Below are positions 46,856-57,546 of a stretch of 64,000 bases of DNA, in pieces. Made by a program: the position numbers and the translations under genes. Position 1 is the stretch's first letter. Each line of letters starts with the position of its first letter. Source of the DNA: JAFAFN01 sp963707555 (GTDB taxonomy: Bacteria; Actinomycetota; Acidimicrobiia; Acidimicrobiales; Microtrichaceae); contig CAVPQM010000010.1 of the NCBI GenBank assembly GCA_963707555.1, positions 186,001-250,000 of the forward strand. The letters run 5' to 3'. Under the pieces are notes generated by a model that was not told the DNA's origin, did not search any database, and was given only the letters and a program-made list of their open reading frames with translations.

Positions 46856-47352
46856 CGGTTCCTCACCACGATCTGCGCCTCGCGGGTGCGGCCCCGCCAC
46901 TCGCCGCGCACGGTCAGGCGCTGGGTGCCGCCGTCGGCGGCACAGGCGGTGTCGTAGGCGTCGGAGTCGACGGGCGTCGCCGCAGTGGCGCGCACCCGGC
47001 ACTCGACCCGGCGGAGGGTCACGGTCGGCTCGTTCGCGCTCGAGGGCGGCAGGACGAGGGCCGTCGTGTACCCGGCCACGCGGTCGCCGCTGTCGACGTA
47101 CGGCACGGCCTTGAGCTGCTCCGCGACGTTGTCGACCGCGTGGTCGACGCGCTGCTGCTCGGCGTTGCCGCGGTTGATGCGCATGAGCGTGACGAACGCG
47201 GTGGCCAGGCCCAGCACGACCATGGACACCAGCATCACGGCGATGAGCACCTCGATGAGGCTGGATCCTGCCTGGTCGTGCGGTCGGTGACGAAGACGGA
47301 AGCTGCCGCAGGGCGCAAAGGGTCGTGCGGCGTGCCGAAACTCGTCCACCAT
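46852..47352 (-). CDS. PilV-like minor pilin (triad 1)
   Basis: Intact 166-residue protein. Prepilin segment QAGSSLIEVLIAVMLVSMVV has the hydrophobic helix and the Glu at +5 of type IV pilins. The C-terminal domain is beta-rich (LRRVECRVRATAATPVD, TQRLTVRGEWRGRTREAQI). GGAGGGGG precedes the ATG at 47352. First gene of a three-gene unit. Confidence 0.85.
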   Translation of the reverse strand: MVDEFRHAARPFAPCGSFRLRHRPHDQAGSSLIEVLIAVMLVSMVVLGLATAFVTLMRINRGNAEQQRVDHAVDNVAEQLKAVPYVDSGDRVAGYTTALVLPPSSANEPTVTLRRVECRVRATAATPVDSDAYDTACAADGGTQRLTVRGEWRGRTREAQIVVRNR

Positions 47353-47557
47353 CCCCCTCCGTCTCCCTCTCCGCGCCCGCCGATGCCCGGAGTCGCTCGC
47401 CGTGTTACCCGCTGTGACGCCAACTCAAACGACAGTTTGGCGGTGATCCCGGATCGGGGCAATGGGCGACAACGCCCAGTGGTCAGGTGAGCCCGGTGCG
47501 TGGGGAATGGTGGACAGAACGCTCAGGAAGCGGCCGGACGCTCCGGTGGCGAGCCGT

Positions 47558-50320
47558 TCACGGGCCAGGGGCGGGAACCGCCACCGCGGTCGTGCCCAAC
47601 ACCTCGGTGCAGTCGTCGCGACAGTACGACCAGTCGCGGACCGCCACCGACCGGCGCAGCTCGGGCACCTGGGGCGGCGCGCCCCCGCTGCCGGGTCGCC
47701 CCACGTAGAGCTGCGCCTCGGCCGTGACCACCGAGTCGATCATCGCCTCGAGCAGCAGCGTGGTGACCGCGGGCGGCGTGCAGCACACGACACCCATGGT
47801 GGCGCCTGCCGCCTGCGAGCTGCCGAGCGAGCGGATCGACATGGTGCCGCCGAACACCGGCAGGTCGGTGATCGCTCCTCGCCACCGCACGTCGATGTCC
47901 AGGTCGGGGGTCAGGGTGTCGCCGAGGACCGTGAAGCTCGTGCCGTCGGTCGTGGGCCTGGCGTCGACCGTGACCTCGGCGCTGGGTGGCCGCTGGACCG
48001 ACGCGGGGGTCACGTCGAGTCGGATGCGGTCGAACTCGGGCAGTCGCACCTGGTTGCAGTTGCCGGCCAGGTCGGTGGGCATGCGTTCGAACTGGCCCGA
48101 CAGGAAGTTGGTCCACCACATGCACCGGGACCGGATCGACACCGTCGCGGTCGCCCCCTGGAGCTGCCCGACCCGTTCGACCAACGCGCGACACGTGCCG
48201 CCCTCGGGGAAGAGGTCGATGTGGACGGCCCGCACCGAGCGGGAGAAGCCGTTCTGGGTGACCGAGCAGGTCTGCGCCGGGGTCGCGCCATCGGGTGGCA
48301 GCGTCAGGTCGACTCGAACCCACGTGCTGTCGACCTCGTTCGACGCCCAGCTCCGCCCCGAGGTCGTGCTCTCGACTCGCAGTCCGAGGTCCTCGACGGG
48401 GTCGTCCGCGTCGAGCAACGCGCCGGCGGTGTCGAAGTCTCCCAACGTGATCGAGCGCGTCATGTCGGCCCGGTCGTGTCGGCACCGTTCGTCGGCGACG
48501 ATGCACTGCACGTGCTGGGGCACCTGCGCGGCGACGCCGTCGAGCGCGAACGCGGCGGTCGGGTCGGACCAGTGCGCGCTCGTGGCACTCCGCGGCGCGA
48601 CGCCGACCATGTTGGTCCGCAGCTCGATCCGGCCGACCGTGAAGGTCACCTGGCAACCCGGCGCCAGCCCGCAGTTCGAGCCCAGCTGCCCGTAGTTGCC
48701 GCCCGGGTCGCTGACCAGCAGCTCGATGCGGATGGAGGCGCCCTCGAAGATCGACTCGTTCCGTCCGGTCAGCTGGGTTCGGCAGTCCCCCGGGTTGGTC
48801 GGCGACATCAGGTCGAGCGCCGTGAACTGGCGATGCGTCCGACCCAGGTCGACGTAGCCGGTGTCGCATGCGAAGCCCGGCGCGCTGACACGCACGTTGA
48901 CGAGTGAGCGGGCCTGGTGGACCGGCGGGTTCTCGGTCGTCTCGAGCAGGAGCATCGCCGAATCGAGCTGCGCGGTGCCGGTCGCAGCCCACGTCGTGGT
49001 GATCGCGCGGGTCCTGTCGCCGGAACCGCAGTAGGCCCACATCCAACCGAAGCACATCGTCGAGATCATCGGCAGCACGATGTCGCCCGGTGGCGGAGAG
49101 ATCCGAACCGGCTGCGACGGCGAGGACTCCGCCTGCACGATCGCCGGCAACGCCGAGTCGGTCCCGGGCGTCCAGTGGGGACAGATCGCGACCCGGCCCG
49201 CGCGGTGGCGGATGCTGGAGCGGCCGGTGAGCTGGATGCTGGCGCCGGAACGACCCACGTCGCAGGCCCGCGGGAAGTCCGACGGCGACGGCCCACTCGA
49301 CGCACTCCAGCCGGTGGACTCGCCGAACACGACCTTGGCGGTGGGGTCGTCGACCACGAGCGCGAACCGGTCGCCGGCCGCGGCGCTCGCGTCGTTGACG
49401 TCGAAGAGGTACGTGCCGGATCGGAACCAGAACGTGCGGCCGCTGCACGAGCCGTCGAGCAGGTCGTTGAGTCGTGCGGTGTCGAATGCGTCGTAGCGCC
49501 CGGGAAGGAACTCGACGACTGCGTCCGACGGGGCGCCCGACGGGCACGAGGCGACCGTCTGGTCGCTCACCGACTCCGACGCCGAGAACAAGCTGCCACG
49601 GCGGGGGGCCAGCGCCGCGGCGCTCGCCACCTCGCACGCCGGGAGCGAGTCACGGTCGTCGAACGAGGCAGAACGGTCACCTCCCGCAGGGTCGAGCGTC
49701 CCGCAGCGCGCCGTGCCCGCCGCGCCGACACCGCTGCTGCCCTGCTCGTACTGGCCCAACGCGATCGCACCCGAGTAGCCCGTGCCGCTCGACCGCACCG
49801 CGGCACCCCTCGCCACCCTGACGTCCGCGTCGAAGCGCACCGGGTCGACACCGCTCGCCACCAACGTCGCGTCCGCCGCGCTCCCCGCCGGCGGCGTGAG
49901 CGCGCCGCCGTAGCCGGTGCCGACGATCTCGACGCCCGGACCGCCCAGCACCTCGGGCGACGGCGTCGTCGGCACCGCTGCCGTCGGCAGCGGCAACGGA
50001 CGGCAGCGCAACGTGACCTCGATCGGGTCGCCGGCCGCGTCGCGCTCGTGGTCGGAGCTGACCGCGCTGTCGGCGGGCACGTCGGTGCACGGGTTGTTCG
50101 CGACGCTGCGGGCCAGGCGCCCGATGCCGGTCTCGAGCGCGCCGTCGGCCGCGCGACGTTCCCGGGCGTTGCGCTCCTGGGCGACGGTGAGCCGAGCGCT
50201 CGCCAGGCTGAACGCGAGCAGCGCGACGACCACGGTCGAGGTGAGCGCGATCGCGGCCAGCACGAACACGAGCGCCACACCGCGCTCGTCGCGGGTGTGC
50301 GACGTCGGGCGCGGGGTCAC
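47558..50320 (-). CDS. Large PilX-like pilin protein (triad 2)
   Basis: Intact 920-residue paralogue of the 42110-44950 protein. Pilin-like N-terminus RDERGVALVFVLAAIALTST then VVVALLAFSLASAR. Shared landmarks: RTFWFRSGTYLFD, the C-terminal VVCCTPPAVTTLLLEAM and WSYCRDDCTEVL, matching VCCNPP and WLNCHGAC in triad 1. The GTG at 50320 overlaps the stop of the PilW-like gene (GTGA). Both paralogues keep the same place in their triads. Confidence 0.8.
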   Translation of the reverse strand: MTPRPTSHTRDERGVALVFVLAAIALTSTVVVALLAFSLASARLTVAQERNARERRAADGALETGIGRLARSVANNPCTDVPADSAVSSDHERDAAGDPIEVTLRCRPLPLPTAAVPTTPSPEVLGGPGVEIVGTGYGGALTPPAGSAADATLVASGVDPVRFDADVRVARGAAVRSSGTGYSGAIALGQYEQGSSGVGAAGTARCGTLDPAGGDRSASFDDRDSLPACEVASAAALAPRRGSLFSASESVSDQTVASCPSGAPSDAVVEFLPGRYDAFDTARLNDLLDGSCSGRTFWFRSGTYLFDVNDASAAAGDRFALVVDDPTAKVVFGESTGWSASSGPSPSDFPRACDVGRSGASIQLTGRSSIRHRAGRVAICPHWTPGTDSALPAIVQAESSPSQPVRISPPPGDIVLPMISTMCFGWMWAYCGSGDRTRAITTTWAATGTAQLDSAMLLLETTENPPVHQARSLVNVRVSAPGFACDTGYVDLGRTHRQFTALDLMSPTNPGDCRTQLTGRNESIFEGASIRIELLVSDPGGNYGQLGSNCGLAPGCQVTFTVGRIELRTNMVGVAPRSATSAHWSDPTAAFALDGVAAQVPQHVQCIVADERCRHDRADMTRSITLGDFDTAGALLDADDPVEDLGLRVESTTSGRSWASNEVDSTWVRVDLTLPPDGATPAQTCSVTQNGFSRSVRAVHIDLFPEGGTCRALVERVGQLQGATATVSIRSRCMWWTNFLSGQFERMPTDLAGNCNQVRLPEFDRIRLDVTPASVQRPPSAEVTVDARPTTDGTSFTVLGDTLTPDLDIDVRWRGAITDLPVFGGTMSIRSLGSSQAAGATMGVVCCTPPAVTTLLLEAMIDSVVTAEAQLYVGRPGSGGAPPQVPELRRSVAVRDWSYCRDDCTEVLGTTAVAVPAPGP

Positions 50321-52394
50321 GGCCGGGTCCCCACCGGCGACGTCGGACTCCACAGGCCCCCTGCGCTCAGTTCGTAGCTGGCGGCCGCGACCGCCGGCGC
50401 CGGGCACGTGCCGGCGGGAAGGGTCAACGTCGGCGACGGCACGGCCGGCAGCTCCGAGCCCGGCACCACGACCGACGAGCCGCCGCAGGTGATGTGCACC
50501 CGGTAGGACTCGGCGCCCGGCACCGCGGCGATCTCGATCCGATCGCCGAGCCACGTCGGCGCGGCGGGCGCGGGCAGCGCGCCGGTGACCTCGACCACCT
50601 GGTCGGTGGAGCTGGTCGCGCCGTCGGCGTCGATCACCTCGAGCCGCACGGCGTAACGACCCGGCTGGGTGAACACATGGGTCGGCGCGGCGTCCGACGA
50701 CACCCACGCCGAGAAGAACCCGAACGTCCAGCGCCACGCGACGATCGGCCCGTCGGGGTCGCTCGAACCGCTCGACGAGAAGGCGACGCTGCGCGGCCAG
50801 TCCGTCGACGCGCCCGAGAGCGTGAACGCAGCGACCGGTCCGGCGTTCACCCGGAACACCCGGTCCGCGCCGACCTGTCGGCCCGAGCCGTCGATGCGGG
50901 CGATGCGGTACTGGCCGTGGTCGCCCGCGCCGAAGGTGTGCGACAGCACCGTGGCCGTCCCGGTCGCGACCTCGGGCCCGCCGACCCGGGACAGGCTCCA
51001 GGTGTCGGCGGGATCGCCGGCGGTCGACACGAACTCGACGACCAGGTCGGGTCGGTCCGGACCGACCGTGCCGACGACCGGCGTGCCCGAGGTGATCACC
51101 GGCTCCGGGTTCATGAGGATGTCGCCGGTCGAGGGCGGGCCGCCCAGACCGATCTGCGCGATCACGACGTCGCGACCACCCCGGGAGTCGGTCACCGTCA
51201 GGGTGATCTGGCGTCGTCCCGTCGGGGTGCCCTCGGGGAACACCAGGTCGACCTCGGCCCCGCTGAGCACCTGCGGGGTGCCGTCGGGCCCCGGGCCCAT
51301 GTCCCAGGAGTACTCGAGCGGGTCGTTCACGTCCGCCTCGGCGCTCGTCGATGCCGAGAAGTGGAAGGACGTGACGCCGACATCGCCGGTCTCGGGCGTG
51401 ATCACCGCCACGGCGGTCGGGTGCCGGTTGACGACACGGACCGTGATCGCCGCAAGGTTGGCCGCACCGTCGGCGTCGGTGACCTGCAGCACGACGGTGT
51501 GCTCGCCGAGCTCGGTGAACACGTGGTCAACCTGCGCGCCGATGTGCACGACGGTCGCGCCGGCGGGGCCAGGCAGCTCCCAGCGGTACGAGGTCGCGAC
51601 GAGTGGGCCGTCCAGGTCCTCGGACCCAGCACCCGAGAACCTGAACGGCTGACCGATGTACCCCACGAGCGCGTCGACCTCGATCTGTGCGATCGGAGGA
51701 CGGTTGCCGCTGCCGGGCACGCCGATGGCGCCCCCGTCGGCGCGTCGGGTCGCCTGCACCACGACGGGTCGCGGTGAGCCCGACGGGCCGTGCGGGGTGA
51801 GGCTGAGCTGGACCCGCCGGGCCGAGGCGTCGGAGCAGTCCGAGGGCGGCGGACCGCTGGGGGGTGGGACGGGAGGGGCAGGTGGAGCGGGAGGTGGCGC
51901 CGGCAACGGGCAGCGGGCGACGACCGAGCCGGGCCGGATCGACGGGAACAGCTCGGTGGCGCCGGCGAGTGAACCGTCCAGGGTGCACTGGCGACGCCAC
52001 AGGCTGGTCGCGCGTGCTGCTGCCACTGGCGGGGGCCTCGGTGTAGACGACCTTGATCGACGTCGACCCGGCGGTCACGAACGACAGCCGCACCGTGCCC
52101 GCGCCCGGTCCGCCGCCCGTGCAGTCCCCACCGACGCCGGCGGTGACCGCTGCGCGCGGATGCGACGTCGGCACCGAAGGCGGCGTTGACCCTGCCCGTC
52201 GCCGTGGCGTTGGACAGGTGCTCACCCATCGCACCCTGCTGACGGACCATCGTGACCGTCCACGCGGCGACCGGTCCGACCAGCAGCGCGGTCAACGCGA
52301 TGGCGAACAGCAGCTCGACCAAGGTGAACCCGGCCTGCCCCGACCGCTGGGGACACGGTCGTGCAGCGGCGCGCCCGCCGGACCTCTCGCTCAC
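50317..52394 (-). CDS. PilW-like minor pilin with PKD domains (triad 2), frameshifted
   Basis: Prepilin segment QAGFTLVELLFAIALTALLV near residue 20. After frame changes near 52165 and 52030 the protein continues as ATSLWRRQCTLDGSLAG and a Pro-rich linker. Several PKD-type domains follow (YRWELPGPAG, YSWDMGPGPDGTP, WRWTFGFFSAW; LQVTDADGAANL, LEVIDADGATSS), then a C-terminal Cys-containing domain. GTG at 52394 overlaps the stop of the PilV-like gene. About 690 codons. Confidence 0.78.
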
Positions 52395-52994
52395 GGCGTG
52401 GGCTCGACCGGAGCCTCGGCCACGACCACGGTGCCGGTGCGCGGGGTGCGGCCGGCGAGGCTGACCCGTGACGGTCAGTCGTTGCCGTCCGGCGTCGCCG
52501 CTGGACGGACACGTGTGGGAGAACGTCCCGACCCCGTTCGCCATGGTGGTGGTCGGCCAGACAGGTGGCAGGGCCGCCGACGCGGAGGAGAGGAATTCCA
52601 CGTCGACGACCTCTACCGTGATGCCCGATCCGGCGGCCGGGCGGTAGGCGGCCGGATCCCCGTCATGGGCTCCCTGCACCTCTGCGGCGGTGGGACGTGC
52701 GACCGGTGGGGAGCCGGTCGCACCACATTGCCGATAGGTGCCCGCCTTCAGGCTCTCTGTGTAGGACTGCAGCGCCGCCTGCATGCGCTGTGAGTCGTTC
52801 GTCGCGGAGGTCGTCGCGATCAGCGTCAGCATCGCCAGGCTGATCGCCGCGAACACGGTGCCCATCAGCGCGATGGCGATGAGCACCTCGAGCAGCCCGT
52901 ACCCGCGTTGGCCGGCTCGGCCGGGGCCGCGCAGCGGAGCGGCCGCGAGGACCGTCGGGCGGGGGGCGGACGCCGGGGTCGGGGCAACGAGCAA
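52391..52994 (-). CDS. PilV-like minor pilin (triad 2), one frameshift
   Basis: Prepilin segment RGYGLLEVLIAIALMGTVFA near residue 30, then beta-rich domain (SGITVEVVDVEFLSSASAAL). After a frameshift near 52470 it ends VSLAGRTPRTGTVVVAEAPV. The start is a TTG at 52994 preceded by GGAGG; this is uncertain. Stop overlaps the next gene as GTGA. Confidence 0.75.
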
Positions 52995-53234
52995 GTCCTC
53001 GCCTCCCTCCGAGTCGAGTGCGTGCTGTGGGCGGAGAGCCTCCGCCGAGATGGGCTGGGGTGGTCGCGGCCCGGTCGATGCCCCGATCGGCCGGGAAGGT
53101 GTGCCGCCCGATCGGGCGGTGGAGAGGTGCGTACGAGCCCCGCCGTTCGCGTGACCAAGTCTTCCGCAGGCGCAGGGCGCGGTCAACGGCTCATTTGCAG
53201 ATCAATGACGTGCCGCCGGGCCGACCGGGGGCGG
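52995..53234. other. Gap upstream of pilin triad 2
   Basis: About 240 bases without good coding bias; it lies between the stop of the transglutaminase-type gene (53235) and the first gene of triad 2. It should hold the triad promoter, but no clear -10/-35 pair was seen. Confidence 0.4.
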
Positions 53235-55122
53235 TCAGGGGCCGTAACGGTGCTCGTCGACCGCGCGGCCCCGCGCCGCGAGCTCGGCGTCGCCGGTGAG
53301 CTTCGCGACGGCGCCGGCATATGCGGCGACCGTCTCCTGGGGAGCTCGGGCGCGGCCCGCCTCGCGGCCGACCGCCTCGATGCGCGCCTCCTCGGCGACG
53401 TCCCAGCGCTCCCGCACCAGTCGACGATGGCGACGGCGGGCCCGGATCCGCTCGCCGCGCCGCTCCACGAAGCGACGCACCGGTCCGGCGGCCAGCGACA
53501 CGACGCCGACCACCAGCAGCAGCGCGCCGACGACTTCACGCCAGTCGACCGCTGCAGCGCCGGGGGTCGCCTCGTCGGTGCCGGCGAGCGGCACCTGCGC
53601 GGTCGGGTCGAAGGTGACCCAGCCCGCGTCGGGGAACCAGACCTCGGCCCACGCGTGCGCTTCTCGCTCGCGCACCACGAACCGGCCGCCGACGGCGTCC
53701 CACTCCCCCGGAGCGAAGCCGGTCGCGAGCCGCGCCGGCACCCCGGCGATGCGGGCCATGACCACCAGCGAGCTCGCGATCTGCTCGCACCAGCCGAGCC
53801 GGCTGTCGAAGAGGAAGTGGTCGACGACGTCGACGCCCTCGGGCGACAGCGGCGCGTCGAGCGAGTACTCGGTGTTGTCGTCCATCCACTGCTCGAGCGC
53901 TCTGATCTTGTCGTAGTCGCCCTCGACGCCGTCGGTGATCTCGTCGGACCAGCGCGACGGTCCGCTCGGTCGCCACCGGTTCCTGCGCGTAGTCGTCGAG
54001 GATCTCGGTCGGGCACGGCCTGGGCGTCACTCGCCCGGAGCAGTTCGGGCGTGACGGGCAGCTGACGGCTGGTGACGGTGTAGGTCGTGCCGCGGCTGAG
54101 CGGACGCACCGGCGACACCAGCGTGCCGTCGGGGCGCTGCGCGAGCTCCTGGTCGCTGGCGACCTCGACCGGTGACGGCGCCGAGGGCACCGCGGTGGCG
54201 AAGCCGATCTCGATGCGGAACTCCTGGGTGCTGTCGACGCCGTCGATCGCGGCCAGGTCCTCGGGTGACGCGACGACCTGTCCGTCCTGCAGGTACGAGC
54301 CGTCGCGCCCGCCGCTGCGCGACCACGACGACCCGTCCCACTCGTCGAAGGTCTCGGTCCGCCAGAACGAGGCGATCTGCGACCGCACGGTCATGATCAC
54401 CCGGTCCGACAGTCGCGGGACGTGTCGTCATGTCCAGGGTGTCGGTGGCGACCAGCACGTTGTCGCCACGGTTGTCGCCCAGGTCGACGACGTCACCCAC
54501 GCGGGACCCGACGGGGAAGGAGTTCGAGACCCGCGGCCCGATCAGCAGCGACGACGCGCCGATGAGGGCGACCGCCGCGACCACGAGCGCGACCGGCACG
54601 CCGGCACGGGCGCGGGAGGGACCGGCGCCGGCGGCAGTCGGACGGCGCGCCGGTCGGGTCGGCACCGGAGCGCTCCGAGCGGGTCGAGCGCTTCGAGGGC
54701 GACGGCAGCGCTGCCGACGGCGGCAGGTCCTCGGCGCGGATCACCACGCCCGGGTCGCGGCCGGGCACGGCTCGGCTCGACGGTGCGAGCGCGAGCGCGG
54801 CCGCGGTGGTCCCGAGCCAGAGCAGCACCCGCCACGACCCGCCGAGCCCACCGAGCGCGCCGAACTCGCCGAAGCGGGCGAGCAGCATGCCGCTGAGCAG
54901 CGCGAGTCCACGCACGATCCAACGGATCGGCATGGACCGGAGGCCGAACATCGCCAGCACCGCGCACAGCGCGGCGGCCTCGGCAGCCCACCGACGTCCG
55001 TCGCCACCGTTCGCCGGCAGCGACGACAGCGCCGCCCAGAGCTGCGCGGCGACGAGCGCGGTGAGCAGCCAGACCCGCTGGGTCGAGATCGTGCTCCGAT
55101 CGGCCGACGGCGACGAGCTCAC
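53235..55122 (-). CDS. Transglutaminase-type membrane protein (TgpA-like), frameshifted
   Basis: N-terminal membrane helices (VWLLTALVAAQLWAALSSL, WIVRGLALLSGMLLARF, VALVVAAVALIGASSLLI), an extracytoplasmic DUF3488-type region, and a transglutaminase-like core: GVDVVDHFLFDSRLGWCEQI with catalytic Cys, EREAHAWAEVWFPDAG with His, and WVTFDPTAQVPL with Asp. A final membrane helix and a basic tail follow. Frame changes near 54660, 54415, 54030 and 53950. GTG at 55122 assumed. With MoxR and DUF58 it forms a well-known actinobacterial operon of unclear role in envelope or protein processing. Confidence 0.82.
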
Positions 55123-56273
55123 CGCGCCCTCCACCGGCCGATCGTGCGCCGGACATCCCCCGAGCGCCCCACATCCGTCTCGGATTCGGGGTGGTCGCTG
55201 CCGGATCGGACCGAGGTCGAGATTCGAGGATCCGGCGCCGATCGGGACACGCGGTGGAGCGGCGGCGGACGACGGTGGCGGTGACGCGGACGACCGGCCA
55301 GTCGTCGGGCGGGGTCGACGGCGTGCCGGCGACGGCCAGGGCGAGTCGGCGACGCACGTCGAGCAGGTCAGCGACCTCGGCCACCACCGGGCCGGACGAC
55401 TCGACGGTGCACAACATGACGCGGGCACCGTCGTCGAGCGCGACCTCGGCGATGCCGGCCGCCCGCGACGCCGCCGACTCGACGGGATCCCCGCCCACGG
55501 TCGGCCCCCCACCGGACTCGTGCGGTGACATCGCCCCGTGCGGTGGGCGCTCGACGACACCTGCATCGGCACGGGGGTGAGGTCGACGACGACGGCGAGT
55601 GCCTCGCGTCGCGGGCGGCTCGAGCTCACGGACGACCAGGGATCCGACACGTGCGGTCGAGGGCCAGTGCACCAGGTGCGACGGGTCGCCGGTCACGTAG
55701 GGCCGCACCGAGCGCACGGCCTCGCCGTTCGAGCCGTGACCGGTCGGCGACGGGTCGTGCAGGTCGCCGGGCAGGTCGCCGAGCGGGACGTGCTCACGGC
55801 GGGACTCGGGGCCGACGAGCAGCTGTCGAGGCAGCGCGACGAGCCGGGCGCGGTTCGCCCACACGATGCCGAAGGGCGCGTCGGAGCCGACGTCGATGCG
55901 GATCCACCGGTACGCGCCACGGGCGCTGATCGACACCGGGATGCGCACCACGCCGGGCGACACGACGTCGACGACCGAGGTGCCCGAGCCGGTGCAGCCG
56001 ATCGACAGGCCCGACGCCCGGGTGGTGAGCTCGAGCTCGAGCGACGAGAGCTGTCCGACCACCAGGTCCTGCGGCGCGGCCACGATGCGCACCTTGACCA
56101 TGCGCACCGCGATCGCCGGCCAGACGATGCCGAGCAGCAGCGCGCCCAGCAGCCCCGCCCACACCAGTCCGGTGACCGACGGATCCGCGACCGACGGTCG
56201 CAGCAGGCCTGCCGACGAGCAGCAGCACCGCGACCGCCACGCCGAAGACCGTGGGTCGCAGCTGCGTGCGCAC
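55120..56273 (-). CDS. DUF58 protein, frameshifted, ends uncertain
   Basis: Typical DUF58 order: two membrane helices (VFGVAVAVLLLVGRP, LVWAGLLGALLLGIVWPAI), a beta-rich domain (YRWIRIDVGSDAPFGIVWA), then GSNGEAVRSVRPYVTGDPSH and LVHWPSTARVGSLVVRELE, the conserved DUF58 core that binds near a MIDAS-type fold. Frame changes near 56215, 55600 and 55540. The GTG at 56273 is preferred over an ATG at 56342 because that ATG falls inside a palindromic repeat. The 3' end is unclear because repeat-like sequence begins at about 55235. Confidence 0.78.
55172..55235. repeat. Dispersed intergenic repeat copy (DUF58/transglutaminase gap)
   Basis: Reverse-strand copy of the repeat seen at 40018 and 58472: catccgtctcggattcgg then ggtggtcg. 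It continues with an inverted pair ccggatc (55201-55207) and gatccgg (55229-55235). Placed between two co-directional genes of one operon. Confidence 0.65.
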
Positions 56274-56294
56274 TCCGCGGCCCCCGTCACCCGC

Positions 56295-56342
56295 GATTCC
56301 GTCTCCGATTCGGCGCGGTGGCGCCGAATCGAGAGCGGACAT
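56295..56342. repeat. Palindromic repeat between moxR and DUF58 gene
   Basis: Perfect 11-base arms at 56306-56316 and 56321-56331 (cgattcggcgc / gcgccgaatcg) with a 4-base loop, inside an imperfect palindrome covering 56295-56342. The left half reads attccgtctccgattcgg, the core also found at 31651 and 55172. It belongs to the same short repeat family. Confidence 0.75.
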
Positions 56343-56413
56343 CGGGTCCTGACGGCAGCGTTCGGTGGCCCTGCGTTCGGTGGACCAGCGGTCGGGGTGC
56401 GCGTTCGAGGCCG

Positions 56414-57346
56414 TCACGGCCGGGGGACGGCGACCTGGGTCAGCAACCAGGTGAGCACCTCTCGCGCGGCGGTGGTGTCGACACGGCCGGCGACCATGAC
56501 CCGGTGGGCGTACGCGCCGACGAACACCGCCTGCACGTCGTCGGGCGTGACGTAGTCGCGGCCCGCCACCACTGCGTGGCCGCGGGCCAGGTGCACCAGC
56601 GCCGTCGAGGCACGCGGCGAGGCGCCCTGGCTGAGGCGGGGGTCGACGCGGGTCGCGTCGGTCAGGTCGAGCACGTAGTCGACGACCTTGGCGTCGCAGT
56701 GCGTGGCGGTGGTCGCCTTGATCGCGACGGCGACCTCGCCGGGGTTGGTGACGGCGTGCAACGCCGGCAGTGCGTCGATGCCGCCGGCGCCGGTGACGAT
56801 CTCGCGTTCGGCGTCACGGTCGGGCAGCCCCAGGGAGATGGCGAGCGCGAACCGGTCGAGCTGGCTCTCGGGCAGCGGGAAGGTTCCGATCTGACCGAAC
56901 GGGTTCTGCGTGGCGATGCAGAAGAACGGCTCGGGCAGCGGCCAGGTCGACCCGTCGACGGTGACCTGGCGCTCCTCCATCGGTTCGAGCAGTGCCGCCT
57001 GCGTGCGCGGCGAGGCGCGGTTGACCTCGTCGACGAGCACGACGTTCGCGAACACCGGACCCGCCCGGAACTGCCACTCGCCGGTGTCGGGGCGGAACAC
57101 CGAGGTGCCGGTGATGTCGGTCGGCAGCAGGTCGGGGGTGCACTGCACCCGCCCGAACGTGCCGCCGGCCGCGGCAGCGATGCTCTTGGCCAGCAGCGTC
57201 TTGCCGGTGCCCGGCAGGTCCTCGACGAGCAGGTGGCCGCCGCCGAGCAGCGTGGCGAGCGCCAGATCGACAGCCTCTGGCTTGCCGCGCACGGTCGTGG
57301 CGACGGCGGATCGGAGCGCTGCGGCGACGTCCTGGGGCGTGGTCAT
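56414..57346 (-). CDS. MoxR-family AAA+ ATPase
   Basis: Intact 310-residue ATPase. Walker A: LVEDLPGTGKTLLAKSI; Walker B: NVVLVDEVNRASPRTQAALL; sensor 1: FFCIATQNPFGQIGTFPLPE; LPESQLDRF; the arginine and sensor 2 region QGASPRASTALVHLARGHAV. MoxR ATPases act as chaperones with DUF58/VWA partners, here the next gene. The ATG at 57346 begins MTTPQDVAAAL. Confidence 0.93.
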   Translation of the reverse strand: MTTPQDVAAALRSAVATTVRGKPEAVDLALATLLGGGHLLVEDLPGTGKTLLAKSIAAAAGGTFGRVQCTPDLLPTDITGTSVFRPDTGEWQFRAGPVFANVVLVDEVNRASPRTQAALLEPMEERQVTVDGSTWPLPEPFFCIATQNPFGQIGTFPLPESQLDRFALAISLGLPDRDAEREIVTGAGGIDALPALHAVTNPGEVAVAIKATTATHCDAKVVDYVLDLTDATRVDPRLSQGASPRASTALVHLARGHAVVAGRDYVTPDDVQAVFVGAYAHRVMVAGRVDTTAAREVLTWLLTQVAVPRP

Positions 57347-57427
57347 GGACAGCCATCTTGCCGCAGGAACGGCCGGAAGCGACCGCCCACTCCCTGCCTC
57401 CGCGCCCCGACCGCACCCCCTCTCTCC

Positions 57428-57479
57428 CGAAATGACAGTTGTTTTCGATGCCCTGGCATCGAAAACAACTGTCATTTCG
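57428..57479. repeat. Perfect 25-bp inverted repeat in divergent intergenic region
   Basis: Arms 57428-57452 and 57455-57479 are exact reverse complements with only two unpaired bases between them. The arms are AT-rich for this genome (tgacagttgttttcgatg). It lies between the divergent moxR (start 57346) and the plus-strand AbiEi-like gene (57547), so it is not a simple terminator. Candidate operator, cruciform or small mobile element. Confidence 0.85.
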
Positions 57480-57546
57480 AACGGCGGGAGGCGGGGGGTG
57501 CGCGACCCGGTGACAGCGGCGGTGAGCTCGGCGACGGTGGCTCGCC

